A stretch of 52,467 nucleotides of DNA from Deinococcus yavapaiensis KR-236 (GCF_003217515.1 NZ_QJSX01000023.1:1-52467); one strand, 5' to 3'. Numbered from the stretch's first letter, positions 35,093-44,614 are shown. Made by a program: numbers and translations. Notes: a model not told the origin generated them from the letters alone.

Positions 35093-35599
35093 GTGATGTA
35101 CATCAACGCCCGAGCCCTCGTCGAATCCGAACCACCCCACGCGCCCGCCCTCCTGCTGCAGCGACGAGACGAGGATGGCGTCCCGTCGCGCCTGGAGACG
35201 CCCGGTGGATGCATCGAGCCGTTCGAAGGCATCCTGGACGCGCTTCGCCGTGAAGTGCGAGAGGAAACCGGCTTGCACGTCACGAAGATCCTCGACGACC
35301 CCCGCCCCCTGCTCGTCGCGGGAGACGACGGCACGGCCGAATGCCTTCAGCCGTACTTCGCGTACCAGACCCTTCACGGCCCCGTGGACTCGCTCGGATA
35401 CTACTTTCGTTGTCACGCGAGCGGCACTCTTCTGGAGCGCGGCGACGACAGCAAAGACCTTCGGTGGGTGGAGTTGAGCGAACTTCAGCGGCTGCTCGAC
35501 GAGCAGCCGACGCTGTTCAGCTGGATCGACCGCGCGGCACTCACGTACTACCTCGCTCGCCGGGAAGCTCGAAGCAACGTGGAAGTGCCCGCGCGATGA
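35093..35599 (+). CDS. Nudix hydrolase
   Basis: 168 residues. The complete Nudix box runs from GGCIEPFEGILDALRREVRE to ETGLHV (G-x5-E-x7-R-E-U-x-E-E-x-G-U, residues about 38-63), binding Mg2+ for hydrolysis of a nucleoside diphosphate linked to X. I chose GTG 35093 because a -10-like TAAGCT (35081-35086) ends 6 nt before it, as at other leaderless genes; ATG 35096 is equally possible. Substrate unknown. It lies between the kinase and the convergent oxidoreductase gene. Confidence 0.87.
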   Translation: MMYINARALVESEPPHAPALLLQRRDEDGVPSRLETPGGCIEPFEGILDALRREVREETGLHVTKILDDPRPLLVAGDDGTAECLQPYFAYQTLHGPVDSLGYYFRCHASGTLLERGDDSKDLRWVELSELQRLLDEQPTLFSWIDRAALTYYLARREARSNVEVPAR

Positions 35600-35742
35600 G
35601 TCCTACGGTCGGAGGTCACGCGGAACGTCTTCGATGTCGAGTTTCCGCGAAATCAACGAGGGTCCGGCCCATTTCTGCGGTCCTCGCGGAGGCGCCGCTC
35701 CTTCGCTCCTAGGGCAGACGGAACGGCGCTCGCCGCCCGCGA

Positions 35743-36780
35743 TCACGAACGCGCCGACGAGGAGACGTTCGAAACGGTCACGGGACGCTGCTCTCGCGCA
35801 CTTTCGTAGCTCGCCAGGATGAGCCGTACGGCTTCTCGGCCGTCCTCGCCGGTACAAATGACGCTTCGTTCACCGCGAATCGCGGCGAGGAAGTCGGCGA
35901 CGTTGCGAGAGTGCGGTTCGAGTCCCGCGAAGTGATAGGTCGTGACGTCCGGCCGGTCCCACGCCGTGCCGGGCGAGGCGCGGAAGGAGTGGTGCATCAC
36001 CGGCGTGCCGGAGCGGTTGGTGTACTCCAAGGCTCCCTTCGTGCCGTACACCCAGAACGCTTCTTCCCACCCGGTGGCCGTCCAGGCGTTCTCCACGCTG
36101 CCGATCGCGCCGGACTCGAACTGCAAGGACACGACGGAGGTGTCTTCGACTTCCACGTCGTACGCGAGCGTCGCGACGCGGGCGAAGACGTCGCGCACGT
36201 TCCCGCCGAAGTACCGCGCGAGGTCCATGACGTGACTGCCGTTGTCGAGGAGCGTTCCACCCCCGGCGCTCGCGAGGGTACGGAAGGACGCGCGAGGTTC
36301 CTGTCCGCCCCAGTCGTGCGCTTGCCGCAAGCGGATGAAGGTGATGCGTCCGAGCTCGCCCGAGTCGATCAAGCGTTTGGCGTGCGCCGCGTAGGGGTTG
36401 GAGCGCAGGTGATGTCCGATTTGCAAGATGACGCCCGCTTCGTGGCACGCGTCGATCATCTCGTCGGCTTGCGCGAGGGAGAGCGAGATGGGCTTTTCGC
36501 ACAAGACGTGCTTGCCCGCCCGAGCGGCCGCGAGCGTGGCCGGGTGGTGCAAGGCGTTGGGCAGGCACACGCTGACCGCCTGCACTTCCGGATCGGCACA
36601 CAGAGCTTCGAAGTCGGTGTAGCCGCGTGGCACGTGCCACGCCGTCTGGGTGGCTTCGAGGGTGGCGGGATGCGCATCGGCGATGGCGACGACTTGCGCC
36701 CCGGCTTCCTTGTACCCGGCGAGGTGAAAGCGGGACACGCCGCCCGCGCCGAGCACGCCGACTTTGAGAGAGGCGGTCAC
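35743..36780 (-). CDS. Gfo/Idh/MocA-family oxidoreductase
   Basis: 345 residues from GTG 36780. N-terminal Rossmann fold (KVGVLGAGGVSRFHLAGY, residues 6-23), then HVLCEKPISLSLAQADEM with the conserved E-K-P of this family (about residue 95-97), and the C-terminal alpha/beta domain with LLDNGSHVMDLARYFGG holding the catalytic D/H region. NAD(P)-dependent sugar or inositol-type dehydrogenase. Its GTG overlaps the stop of a 27-codon leader ORF (GTGA, 36777-36780), so translation is probably coupled. It lies next to GH20 and GH38 genes, which suggests a sugar substrate released by them. Confidence 0.87.
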   Translation of the reverse strand: MTASLKVGVLGAGGVSRFHLAGYKEAGAQVVAIADAHPATLEATQTAWHVPRGYTDFEALCADPEVQAVSVCLPNALHHPATLAAARAGKHVLCEKPISLSLAQADEMIDACHEAGVILQIGHHLRSNPYAAHAKRLIDSGELGRITFIRLRQAHDWGGQEPRASFRTLASAGGGTLLDNGSHVMDLARYFGGNVRDVFARVATLAYDVEVEDTSVVSLQFESGAIGSVENAWTATGWEEAFWVYGTKGALEYTNRSGTPVMHHSFRASPGTAWDRPDVTTYHFAGLEPHSRNVADFLAAIRGERSVICTGEDGREAVRLILASYESAREQRPVTVSNVSSSARS

Positions 36781-36860
36781 GCGTGGGCCTCCCAGGTCTG
36801 CTCGCGCTCGAATCTGGGGCGGAATTCGTTGTGCAGGGTTGCTCGCACGATGGATGTCAT
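36777..36860 (-). CDS. 27-residue leader ORF coupled to the Gfo/Idh/MocA gene
   Basis: ATG 36860 is preceded by AAAGGAGG with 5 nt spacing, a near-perfect ribosome site, whereas the oxidoreductase GTG has none of its own. The peptide (SIVRATLHNEFRPRF then EREQTWEAHA) ends at TGA 36777-36779 overlapping the next start by 4 nt. It is a translated leader that delivers ribosomes to the oxidoreductase, or possibly a small functional protein. No homologue recognised. Confidence 0.6.
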   Translation of the reverse strand: MTSIVRATLHNEFRPRFEREQTWEAHA

Positions 36861-37101
36861 GGTGCCTCCTTTTCGCTTTCACAGCGTACCCACTTCCAGT
36901 GAGCCGAAAACAGGAACGAGGTACGTGAGGCAAGAAGTCGCGTGACGAGCGAGGCGGACTCGTGGCACCTCCGGGATCGGTGACGTCGGTGCGACGAAAT
37001 CGACGGAAAGCGACTCTCGTGGACGTTGAGACAGGTCGAGCCTCCTCTTGGCCGGGCGGATCAAACTGTGGTGTGGCCTCTTCAAGCGCTGGAAGCGACG
37101 C

Positions 37102-38628
37102 GTGACTTCCGTTCCCGATCCCGACCCGATGGTGTCCTTGCCGCAAGGCGACACGCTTCCGCTCGTGCCCTACCCGCGCCGACTCGAACGGCATCCCGGT
37201 ACCCTGCGTCTCGCTCGGTCGAGGTTTCCCGAATCGAACGCGCCGCACGCGCGGCTCGCGGCGTCTTTGCTCGAAAGCGCTGGAGTGGTGCGCGACGAGA
37301 TGAGCGACGTCGGCTTGTCGATCGCCCTCGACTCCGCGTTGAACGCCGAAGGGTATCGTCTGCGCATCGACTTCGAAGGCATCGACATTCGTGCAGGTGC
37401 GGAGGCGGGGGTGTTCTACGCGCTGCAGACCTTGAATCAGCTGCTCCGCTTCGGAACGGACCTGCCGTTTTTGCGAATCGAGGACGGGCCTCGCTTTGCC
37501 TGGCGCGGCATGCTGCTCGACGTCGCTCGTCACTTCATGCCCGTGCAGTTCTTGCGCAAGTGCATCGACTTGCTCGCGCACCACAAGCTGAACGTGCTCC
37601 ACCTTCATCTCACCGACGACCAGGGTTGGCGAGTGGAAATTCGTAAGTATCCGCGTCTCACGGAGGTAGGGTCGCGGCGCGCCCGCACGCTGCTCGGGCA
37701 TGGCCACGTTCGCCCGCGGATATACGACGACGAGCCTCACGAAGGCTTCTACACTCAAGAGGAACTGCGCGACCTCGTCGCGTACGCCGCCGACCGTCAC
37801 GTGACGATCGTTCCGGAGATCGACTTGCCAGGGCACGTTCTGGCCGCCCTCGCCGCGTATCCGGAGCTCGGAAACGAGCTCGAAGCGTCGCCGGAAGTCT
37901 GCTGTCATTGGGGCGTGTTCGACTCGGTGCTGAACTTGGAGGAGTCGACGTTCGAGTTCGTGCAGAACGTGCTCCTCGAAGTGTTCGACGTGTTTCCAGG
38001 GCCTTTCGTCCACCTCGGTGGTGACGAGTGCCGCGTCGACGAGTGGCAACGAAGCTCTCGGGTCTCGGAGCGCATGCGCGAGCTCGAGTTGGAGCACGTC
38101 GGGCACGTCCAGCCGTACTTCATGCGGCGCATGGCGGACTTCGTGAAACGGCACGGGCGAACGTTCGTGGGATGGGACGAGGTGCTCAAGAACACCCGGC
38201 TGGAACGGGACGCGGTCGTCATGGCGTGGCAGCCGAGGGACAACAGCCTCGAGGCGTTGCTGCGGGGCTTTCCGGTGGTCATGACGCCCAACAACCTCAC
38301 CTACCTGGATCACTACCAGAAGCCCCCGGCGGAGGTGGAGCAGCCGCTCGCGATCGGTGGGCTCACGTCTTGGGAGGACGTGTACGCCTGGACGGTGTAT
38401 CCGAAGGGCACGCCCGACGCGCTTCATGATCGGGTGTTGGGAGCCCAGGTGCAGGTGTGGACGGAGTACATCGCGACGCCCGAGCACGCCGAGTACATGA
38501 TGTTCCCGAGGTTGTGCGCGTTCGGCGAGGTCGTGTGGTCGTACCCCGCCGAGCGTTCGGCGAGTGACTTGAAGGAGCGTTTGGCGGCGCACTTGCCGCG
38601 TCTGGACGTGCGATCCGGACCGTTGTGA
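37102..38628 (+). CDS. GH20 beta-N-acetylhexosaminidase
   Basis: 508 residues if started at GTG 37102 (GGAAG 6 nt upstream); ATG 37129 is the alternative. An N-terminal GH20b-like domain is followed by the TIM barrel, starting RFAWRGMLLDVARHFMPVQF and TDDQGWRVEIRKYPRL. The catalytic pair is Asp308-Glu309 in HLGGDECR (H-x-G-G-D-E), the substrate-assisted site that cleaves terminal GlcNAc/GalNAc, and WTEYIATPEH closes the pocket. No signal peptide, so it is probably cytoplasmic. It sits beside GH38, NagA and a broken sulfatase, indicating a glycan-breakdown locus. Confidence 0.9.
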   Translation: MTSVPDPDPMVSLPQGDTLPLVPYPRRLERHPGTLRLARSRFPESNAPHARLAASLLESAGVVRDEMSDVGLSIALDSALNAEGYRLRIDFEGIDIRAGAEAGVFYALQTLNQLLRFGTDLPFLRIEDGPRFAWRGMLLDVARHFMPVQFLRKCIDLLAHHKLNVLHLHLTDDQGWRVEIRKYPRLTEVGSRRARTLLGHGHVRPRIYDDEPHEGFYTQEELRDLVAYAADRHVTIVPEIDLPGHVLAALAAYPELGNELEASPEVCCHWGVFDSVLNLEESTFEFVQNVLLEVFDVFPGPFVHLGGDECRVDEWQRSSRVSERMRELELEHVGHVQPYFMRRMADFVKRHGRTFVGWDEVLKNTRLERDAVVMAWQPRDNSLEALLRGFPVVMTPNNLTYLDHYQKPPAEVEQPLAIGGLTSWEDVYAWTVYPKGTPDALHDRVLGAQVQVWTEYIATPEHAEYMMFPRLCAFGEVVWSYPAERSASDLKERLAAHLPRLDVRSGPL

Positions 38629-38765
38629 CCGTCCGATCGACTAGGAGGTGTACTCGGCCAAGAGGGGAGAGGCGCCCCTCGAAGCGCGTCGACGGGTGGA
38701 CCGAGATGGATTCGAATCGCCCCGAGTCTCCTTGAACGTATCGAGTGTCGCGGGACGTGACGTCT

Positions 38766-38802
38766 CGATATTTCTCAATAATTTTAAATAACTTGTACGA
38801 TG
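38766..38802 (+). promoter_or_regulatory. A/T-rich promoter/operator island before the mannosidase gene
   Basis: In a GC-rich window this stretch (gatatttctcaataatttt then aaataacttg) stands out. It holds TATTT/AAATA half-sites around a central AATAATTT, and a -10-like TACGAT (38796-38801) 9 nt before the ATG. It could bind a sugar-responsive repressor. No matching site was noted elsewhere. Confidence 0.5.
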
Positions 38803-38810
38803 GACGCGCC

Positions 38811-41417
38811 ATGTCCAACTCACGCAGCAAAGCCTTCACCTTCACGCTGACCGGTCACGCTCACATCGATCCCGTGTGGCTCTGGGACCGACAAGAGGGC
38901 ATCGAGGTCGTCAAGGCGACGTTTCGAAGCGCGCTCGACCGCATGGGGGAAAACCCCGATTTTCACTTCATGCACACTTCCGCCGCTCAATACGAGTGGA
39001 TGCAAGTCCACCCCTCCTTGATCGACGAGATCCGCGGCGCCGTGAACACCGGACAGTGGGAACTCGTCGGAGGGCAGTGGGTGGAACCCGACTTGAACAT
39101 CCCTTCCGGCGAGTCGCTCGCGCGTCAAGCTCTGCACGGTCAGCGATTCTTCGAGCACACGTTCGGTCGGCGGGCGCGCGTGGCGTTTCTGCCCGACTCC
39201 TTCGGTCACCCCAACACCATGCCGCAAATTCTCAAGCTGTCCGGCCTGGACTACTTCCTGTTTTGGCGTCCCCATCCGCACGAGGTGAATTTGCCCGCCA
39301 ACTTGTTTTGGTGGGAAGGGCCAGATGGCACCCGCATCCTGAGCGCCCGAATCGAGGCGTACAACTCCAATCCCAGCGACGTCGTGGACACCTTGAAAGC
39401 GTCCCTCGACTGGCGGGCGCCGCACAGCCCCGAATGGCTCGTCGTGTACGGCGTCGGCAACCACGGAGGCGGGCCCACCAAGAAGGCCATCGCGAACGTC
39501 CGCATCCTCATGGACGACCCGGACTGGCCGACGCTTCGAATGGGGACGGCGCAGGGCTTTTTCGAGCGGTCCGAGAAGCTCGACGACCACCCGGTGTTCC
39601 GCGCGCCCTTGCAGTACACGTTTCGCGGTTGCTACACCTCGCACAGCGGCGTCAAGCGCCTCAACCGGCAAGGCGAGCACACGCTGAGCGCCGCCGAGAA
39701 ATGGTCCACGATCGCCACCTCGTACGGTCGTGCCTACCCGAGCGAGCGCTTGGACCGCGCGTGGAAGCACCTGCTGTTCAACCAGTTTCATGACATTATC
39801 TGCGGCACGAGCATTCCCCGGGCGTACGACGACGTTCGGTACGAACTCGGCGAAGCGATCGGCTCGGGAAAACGAACCATCCACGAGGCGATGCAAGTCG
39901 TCGCCCATCAGATCGACACTCGCCACGACGAGCACGTGGTCGTCGAGGAGGCGATGCGCCGAGTTCGCACCGGTTTCGGAAACGCCGTGGCCGACATGGG
40001 AGACGGCGTTCCCATCGTCGTCTTCAATCCGAATCCCTGGGAACGGCGAGAAGTCATCGACGTCGAGCTCAACGACTGGCACGTGACCGACATGCGGGTG
40101 CTCGACGACGAGAACCGTCCCGTGGTGCATCAACTCGCCTCGAGCGAAGCCAAACCGCCTCGCAAGCGGGCCGCGTTCCTCGCTGAAATTCCACCGCTCG
40201 GGTACCGCGTGTACCGCATCATCGACGCGCCGCCGCATCCGCCCGCCGAGGACGCCCGCCCGCTGCTCGCCCGCGAGCGTGTCCTGGAAAACGCGTGGTG
40301 GCGTCTGGAGTTCGACGCGAGGACGGGCGCGCTTCGACGCCTGCACGACAAGCGACTCGACCGCGAACTGCTGTCGGGTGCGGGCGCTCAAGTCCTCGTC
40401 ATCGAGGACCCCACCAACCCCTGGGGGAAAGGCGACTTCTTTCGCCACCTCGCCGGGGTGTTCGGTGAGCCGCGAATCGAATTGCTCGAAGAGGGACCCG
40501 TTCGCGCCACCATTCGAATCACGACGCGCTGGGGCCAATCCACCGCTCGGCAAGACATTTCCATCTACCGGGACTCGCCCGCCATTCACGGGCACCTTCA
40601 AATGGACTGGCACGAAGAGTACCGCATGGTGAAGCTCGCGTTTCCGTTCGCCTTGGAGGACGTGACGGCCACGTTCTCCGTGCCGTTCGGCCACGTGACG
40701 CAACCGCCCGGCGGTCAGGAAATGCCCTCTCAAGCTTGGCTGGACGTGACCGGCCTGTTGACCAGCACGGGAAAGCCCACCGAGGCGAACGTCGAGCAAC
40801 TCGGCGACGAGACCGTTTCGATGGCCGAAGCGCGGGCAAGGTACGTACCCTACGGCGTCTCGTTGCTCAACGACGGCAAGTACGGTGCGGACGTTCTGGG
40901 AGGCGAGGTGCGGCTTTCCATTCTTCGCAGCCCGATCTTCGGAGGAGGAGACCGCCCCGATCATCCCCGCCACGTGGATCAGTACCTGGATCAGGGAGTG
41001 TCCGAGACGCGCTGGGCACTGCTGCCCCACGCGGGCGCTTGGCAGGAAGCCGGGGTGGTTCACGCGGCCCAGGATTTCAACGAGCCTTTGACGTTCGTGC
41101 GGGAATACGCGCACGCCGGGACCTTGCCTCGCGCGAAATCCTTCCTGGCGATTTCACCTCCTCGGACCGTGGTCCTCACGGCGCTGAAGAAGGCGGAGGA
41201 AGGCGACGACTGGATCGTACGCCTCTACGAACCGCACGGGCGCGCTGCGCGCGCCCGCGTGGACTTGCACTTGCTGAACACCTCCCTGGAGGTGACGCTC
41301 TCGGCGAATCAAATCAAGACGTACCGAATCGGCAAGGACGGCCGTTCACGAGAAGTCGACTTCCTCGAAGAGGACGTTCGAACGTCCTCTTCGGACGTGA
41401 AAGAGCCGTCGGCGTGA
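38811..41417 (+). CDS. GH38 alpha-mannosidase
   Basis: 868 residues from ATG 38811. The N-terminal zinc motif H-x-H-x-D-P-x-W-L reads TGHAHIDPVWLW (His16, His18, Asp20). The catalytic Asp129 is in LPDSFGHPNTMPQ, with NLFWWEGPDGTRIL and NQFHDIICGTS later in the barrel. The middle and C-terminal parts are the GH38 linker and large beta-domain (NPNPWERREV, ending with an RTVVLTALKKAEEGDDW segment). It is a retaining exo-alpha-mannosidase, probably cytoplasmic as no signal peptide is seen. It is followed by a terminator hairpin and preceded by an A/T-rich promoter island. Confidence 0.92.
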   Translation: MSNSRSKAFTFTLTGHAHIDPVWLWDRQEGIEVVKATFRSALDRMGENPDFHFMHTSAAQYEWMQVHPSLIDEIRGAVNTGQWELVGGQWVEPDLNIPSGESLARQALHGQRFFEHTFGRRARVAFLPDSFGHPNTMPQILKLSGLDYFLFWRPHPHEVNLPANLFWWEGPDGTRILSARIEAYNSNPSDVVDTLKASLDWRAPHSPEWLVVYGVGNHGGGPTKKAIANVRILMDDPDWPTLRMGTAQGFFERSEKLDDHPVFRAPLQYTFRGCYTSHSGVKRLNRQGEHTLSAAEKWSTIATSYGRAYPSERLDRAWKHLLFNQFHDIICGTSIPRAYDDVRYELGEAIGSGKRTIHEAMQVVAHQIDTRHDEHVVVEEAMRRVRTGFGNAVADMGDGVPIVVFNPNPWERREVIDVELNDWHVTDMRVLDDENRPVVHQLASSEAKPPRKRAAFLAEIPPLGYRVYRIIDAPPHPPAEDARPLLARERVLENAWWRLEFDARTGALRRLHDKRLDRELLSGAGAQVLVIEDPTNPWGKGDFFRHLAGVFGEPRIELLEEGPVRATIRITTRWGQSTARQDISIYRDSPAIHGHLQMDWHEEYRMVKLAFPFALEDVTATFSVPFGHVTQPPGGQEMPSQAWLDVTGLLTSTGKPTEANVEQLGDETVSMAEARARYVPYGVSLLNDGKYGADVLGGEVRLSILRSPIFGGGDRPDHPRHVDQYLDQGVSETRWALLPHAGAWQEAGVVHAAQDFNEPLTFVREYAHAGTLPRAKSFLAISPPRTVVLTALKKAEEGDDWIVRLYEPHGRAARARVDLHLLNTSLEVTLSANQIKTYRIGKDGRSREVDFLEEDVRTSSSDVKEPSA

Positions 41418-41443
41418 GAAAGCCCGGCATGGCTTCGATGCGG

Positions 41444-41479
41444 AAGGGGCGGTCGGATGCCTGTCCGACCGCCCCTTCG
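41444..41479. terminator. Bidirectional terminator between GH38 and nagA
   Basis: A perfect 15-bp stem, GAAGGGGCGGTCGGA (41444-41458) with TCCGACCGCCCCTTC (41465-41479), and a 6-nt loop, placed between convergent genes. Confidence 0.88.
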
Positions 41480-41492
41480 ACGGCGTGATCGC

Positions 41493-42683
41493 TCAAGCGC
41501 CGGTCGCGCGCTGAAAAGTCGAATTCGCGCCGCCATGTACCGTGCGGCCCTCGACGAGCGTCCAGAGGACTTCGAATTCGTCGTTCACAAGCACGAGGTC
41601 GGCGTCCGCTCCCACCGCGATTCGGCCTTTCGAGTGCAGACCGAGAAGCTCGGCGGGCGTCGACGTCGCCATCTTCACGGCGTCCGAGAGGGGCACGCCG
41701 AGCCGCACGGTGTTGCGCAGAGCCTCGTTCATGGTGACCGTGCTCGACGCGAGCGTTCCGTCGTCGAGGCGCGCGACGCCGTCTCGGACCGTCACCTTGT
41801 GGCCGCCGAACATGTACTCGCCGTCACCGAGGCCCATGGCTTGCAAGGCGTCCGTGATCAGGACCATGCCGCTCGCTCCCTTCACGCGGTACATCAACCG
41901 AACGATCGCGGGATGCAGATGAACGTGATCGACGATGGCTTGCACGCTGACCCCGTCGTTCTCGAGGGCGGCCACGACCAAGCCGGGATCGCGGTGATGA
42001 ATGGGCCGCATTCCGTTGAAGCAGTGCGTGACGTGGCTCGCTCCGCACGCGAAAGCCTGGGCGGCTTCCTCATACGTCGCGTCCGAGTGGGCGACGGCCA
42101 CGATGACGTTTCGGTCACGCAGATAGCGCGTCAACTCCAGACCTCCGGGCAACTCGGGCGCGAGCGTCACCATGCGCAGCAGCGAACCCGCGTGCTGAAG
42201 AACCCGCTCCATCTCGGCGAGGTCCGGGTGGCGCAAGTAGAGTTCGTTTTGCATTCCCTTGCGGCGCGCGTTGAGGTAAGGTCCTTCCGCGTGAATCCCG
42301 ACGATGGTCGCGCCCGGCTCGCGTCCGACTACCACGCGAACGCCGTCGACGAGCCGCAGCAGGTCTTCCAGGCTGGAACTGACGGACGTCACGAGAAACG
42401 ACGTGCATCCCGTGCTGGCGCAGGCCCGAGACACTTCCTCGATGCTGGAGGTCGTTCCGTCCATCATGTCTCGACCGTTTGCTCCGTGAATGTGCACGTC
42501 GATCATCCCCGGCATCAGGAGCGCGCCGCGCCCATCGTAGGCCGAGCTTTGCGCGGGCGCATTCGTTTCCACGATCGCCTCGATGCGCCCCTCGCGAACC
42601 TGAACGGCTCCGCGTTCGACGATGCCTTCATCCGTGACGACTCGGACGTTCTCGATCCAGAATGATTCCACCTTGTCCTCCAT
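41493..42683 (-). CDS. nagA: N-acetylglucosamine-6-phosphate deacetylase
   Basis: 396 residues from ATG 42683. The amidohydrolase barrel has PGMIDVHIHGANG (H-x-H metal site), the Glu of GIHAEGPYLN, His in VAVAHSDATYEEA, His in VTHCFNGMRPI, and the catalytic Asp in VLITDALQ. It removes acetate from GlcNAc-6-P to give glucosamine-6-P. It fits downstream of GH20 activity in the same locus, though nagB and a kinase are not in the window. The promoter is the -10-like TAGAGT (42711-42716), and a hairpin occupies most of the 5' leader. Length is typical. Confidence 0.92.
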   Translation of the reverse strand: MEDKVESFWIENVRVVTDEGIVERGAVQVREGRIEAIVETNAPAQSSAYDGRGALLMPGMIDVHIHGANGRDMMDGTTSSIEEVSRACASTGCTSFLVTSVSSSLEDLLRLVDGVRVVVGREPGATIVGIHAEGPYLNARRKGMQNELYLRHPDLAEMERVLQHAGSLLRMVTLAPELPGGLELTRYLRDRNVIVAVAHSDATYEEAAQAFACGASHVTHCFNGMRPIHHRDPGLVVAALENDGVSVQAIVDHVHLHPAIVRLMYRVKGASGMVLITDALQAMGLGDGEYMFGGHKVTVRDGVARLDDGTLASSTVTMNEALRNTVRLGVPLSDAVKMATSTPAELLGLHSKGRIAVGADADLVLVNDEFEVLWTLVEGRTVHGGANSTFQRATGA

Positions 42684-42684
42684 C

Positions 42685-42716
42685 GGGTCGTACGGCTTGA
42701 CGACCCTTCTACTCTA
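42685..42716 (-). promoter_or_regulatory. nagA promoter with a 5' leader hairpin
   Basis: Minus strand: -10-like TAGAGT (42711-42716), then GGGTCGT (42706-42700), an 8-nt loop and ACGACCC (42691-42685) ending 1 nt before the ATG. The expected transcript would begin at about the first arm, so the start codon sits right beside a 7-bp stem. Confidence 0.45.
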
Positions 42717-42869
42717 GGGCTTGAAGCGAGGCGTGCGTCTTCGACGTCGGGCTTTTCCCGCTGCGGAAGTTCGTGGCCCACCTTTTCTTTGAAGGAGAGC
42801 GTAACGGCAGACGAACAGCTCGCCACGGGACCTCGAAAATCCTCATGGTGACGTCGCCAAACTGTAGGC

Positions 42870-43154
42870 ATGCCTACCAGAGAACTCGACGTGCAGGTTC
42901 GTCGGAGCGTGGAAGCCAAGCTGCCCGAGCTGGGCGAGCGCCTGCTGAACGGTGGAAACGTCGACATGGAGGACCTGGAGATCGTCAGCCGCGTCAAGGG
43001 GAACGGCGTGATCAACGTGGAAGTGCGCGCGAAGTCAAGTGAAAGCCGACCGCACTCGACGGCGACGGCCACCTTCGAGTTGAAGCCGACGATCTCGAAC
43101 GGGCAGGTGACGTACCTCGGAACGAACGTCGAGTACGAGACAGGCGGCATCTGA
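42870..43154 (+). CDS. Hypothetical 94-residue protein
   Basis: ATG 42870 gives 94 residues of good codon bias: a helical N-terminus (VRRSVEAKLPELGERLLNGG) and beta strands (VINVEVRAKSS, ATATFELKPTI, QVTYLGTNVEYETGGI). No clear ribosome site is present. It looks like a small compact alpha/beta protein with no recognised domain. It lies between nagA and the broken sulfatase. Confidence 0.6.
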   Translation: MPTRELDVQVRRSVEAKLPELGERLLNGGNVDMEDLEIVSRVKGNGVINVEVRAKSSESRPHSTATATFELKPTISNGQVTYLGTNVEYETGGI

Positions 43155-43200
43155 ACGTCGTTCGGCAAGCGAACCGTTTCGGAGTCGGCTGGCCGTTCGC

Positions 43201-44614
43201 TCAGATCAGGTCCAGCCGAGCGAGGTGTTCGGCCGGAACACCTTCCTCATCCATCAGCTCGCGCATGAGGCGCTGAAGGCGCCGAACTTCCGCGCCTTCG
43301 GCGGGCGCGCGGTCACGGCAGTTCGAAGCGTCACGCGACACGAGCCGCGTCGGCTGGGCGCCTCCCATCCAATTCGACGGAATGCACCACACCGGCACGG
43401 CACACCGGGAATGAACGTTCCCGCTTCCACCGAAGCGTTGCGGGGCGTGGGGCGAAAGAACCGTCCCGAGTACGTGTACAACGGGTGACGATCGTTGTCA
43501 TACCCTTGCAGCAGGACCTTCTCGCCGTCATTCACGCAGGCGCCCGCACCCCACGTGTCATACAGAAGCGCACTTCGACTTCGCGCCGTGGTGCCTCGAA
43601 CGAGCGACATCAAGGACTTCGAGTCACGCGAGGAACGTCTTCGATGCCCAGGACGTCTTGCAAGGTGGCGTTGAGGTCGACGGTGGACGCGCTCACGTCC
43701 ACCGCCCGCGGACCGGGAAAGTCGGGATGCCAGATCAGCAGGGGAATGTGCGCGTGCGAATCGTAGTGTGCAAACTGCTTGCCAAGCTTGCGCCGCTCTC
43801 CGAGGTCGTGTCCGTGGTCGGTCGTGACGACGGCGGTATCTCGCTACGCGTCGAGGGTGTCGAGCAGATGACCGAACCAGCGGTCGGTCATCGTGAGTTT
43901 GCCGAGATACTGTCCGCGAATGAAGGCGAGTTCCTGAAGCGTGATGGTGTCAAAGAACGCATCTTCCACGACCGGGTCGCCATAAGGAGGCCAGCAATCG
44001 AAGGCGTCGTCCACGAAGGGTGTCCACATGGAGCGGTAAGGTTCCGGGACGTGGAAGGGTTCGTGCACGTCGAAGGACTCGACTTGCAGGAAGTACCGCC
44101 GCCCGTGATTTCGGCGCAGCCACGAACAGGCCGCCGAGAAGACCTTCGCGGGGAAGAAGTCCGTCTCGTCATGAAATGACCGGACGCTGCGGTAGTGTCG
44201 GCGTCCCTGCCCCGGACGGTACCGTTCGATGGCGCTCACCCAAGGCGGCACCTCGGTCACGTCGTCGGTGTTCCAAGGATCGAGCTCGTGCCCGCTGAAA
44301 GGATTCCATGTAGCCGTGCGAGCCGAGTTCACAGTAGTGGTAATGGTCCGTCACGAGGTGAGTGGCGTAAGCGTGCCGAGCCGCTTCGCGAGGCAACGGA
44401 TCTTCACGCCTCCAAGTGGCCCCAGCCGCGCCAAAGGAAGTCCTTGCGGCCCGTGAACAATTCTCGTCGAGCGGGCATGCACGGCAGCGAGCCGACGTAA
44501 TGCCGATCGAAGCGCAAGGCGCGCGAAGCGAACCGCGTCAAGTTCGGGATGACCGCCCCACGGTTCGAGCAGGTGACGGTTCAAGCTGTCCATCAGCGCC
44601 ACGCTGACGTTCAT
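43201..44614 (-). pseudogene. Multiply frame-shifted sulfatase
   Basis: Pieces of one sulfatase run in order on the minus strand but in changing frames. The start is MNVSVALMDSLNRHLLEPWGG (44614). The formylglycine site SLPCMPARRELFTGRKDF (C-x-P-x-R) follows, then a YATHLVTDHYHYCELGSHGY segment, FLQVESFDVHEPFHVPEPYR, and LTMTDRWFGHLLDTLDA, cut by TAG (43844-43846). In the same frame it continues RDTAVVTTDHGHDLGERRK, then DVSASTVDLNATLQDVLGIE, a further shift, and GTTARSRSALLYDTWG to the stop at 43201. At least four shifts and one nonsense codon are needed. Members desulfate sugars, consistent with the GH20/GH38/nagA neighbourhood. Confidence 0.85.

Noticed and set aside
35743..38592. 949-codon minus-strand frame
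   Set aside because: Only the part below 36780 is the oxidoreductase; the rest is antisense to GH20.
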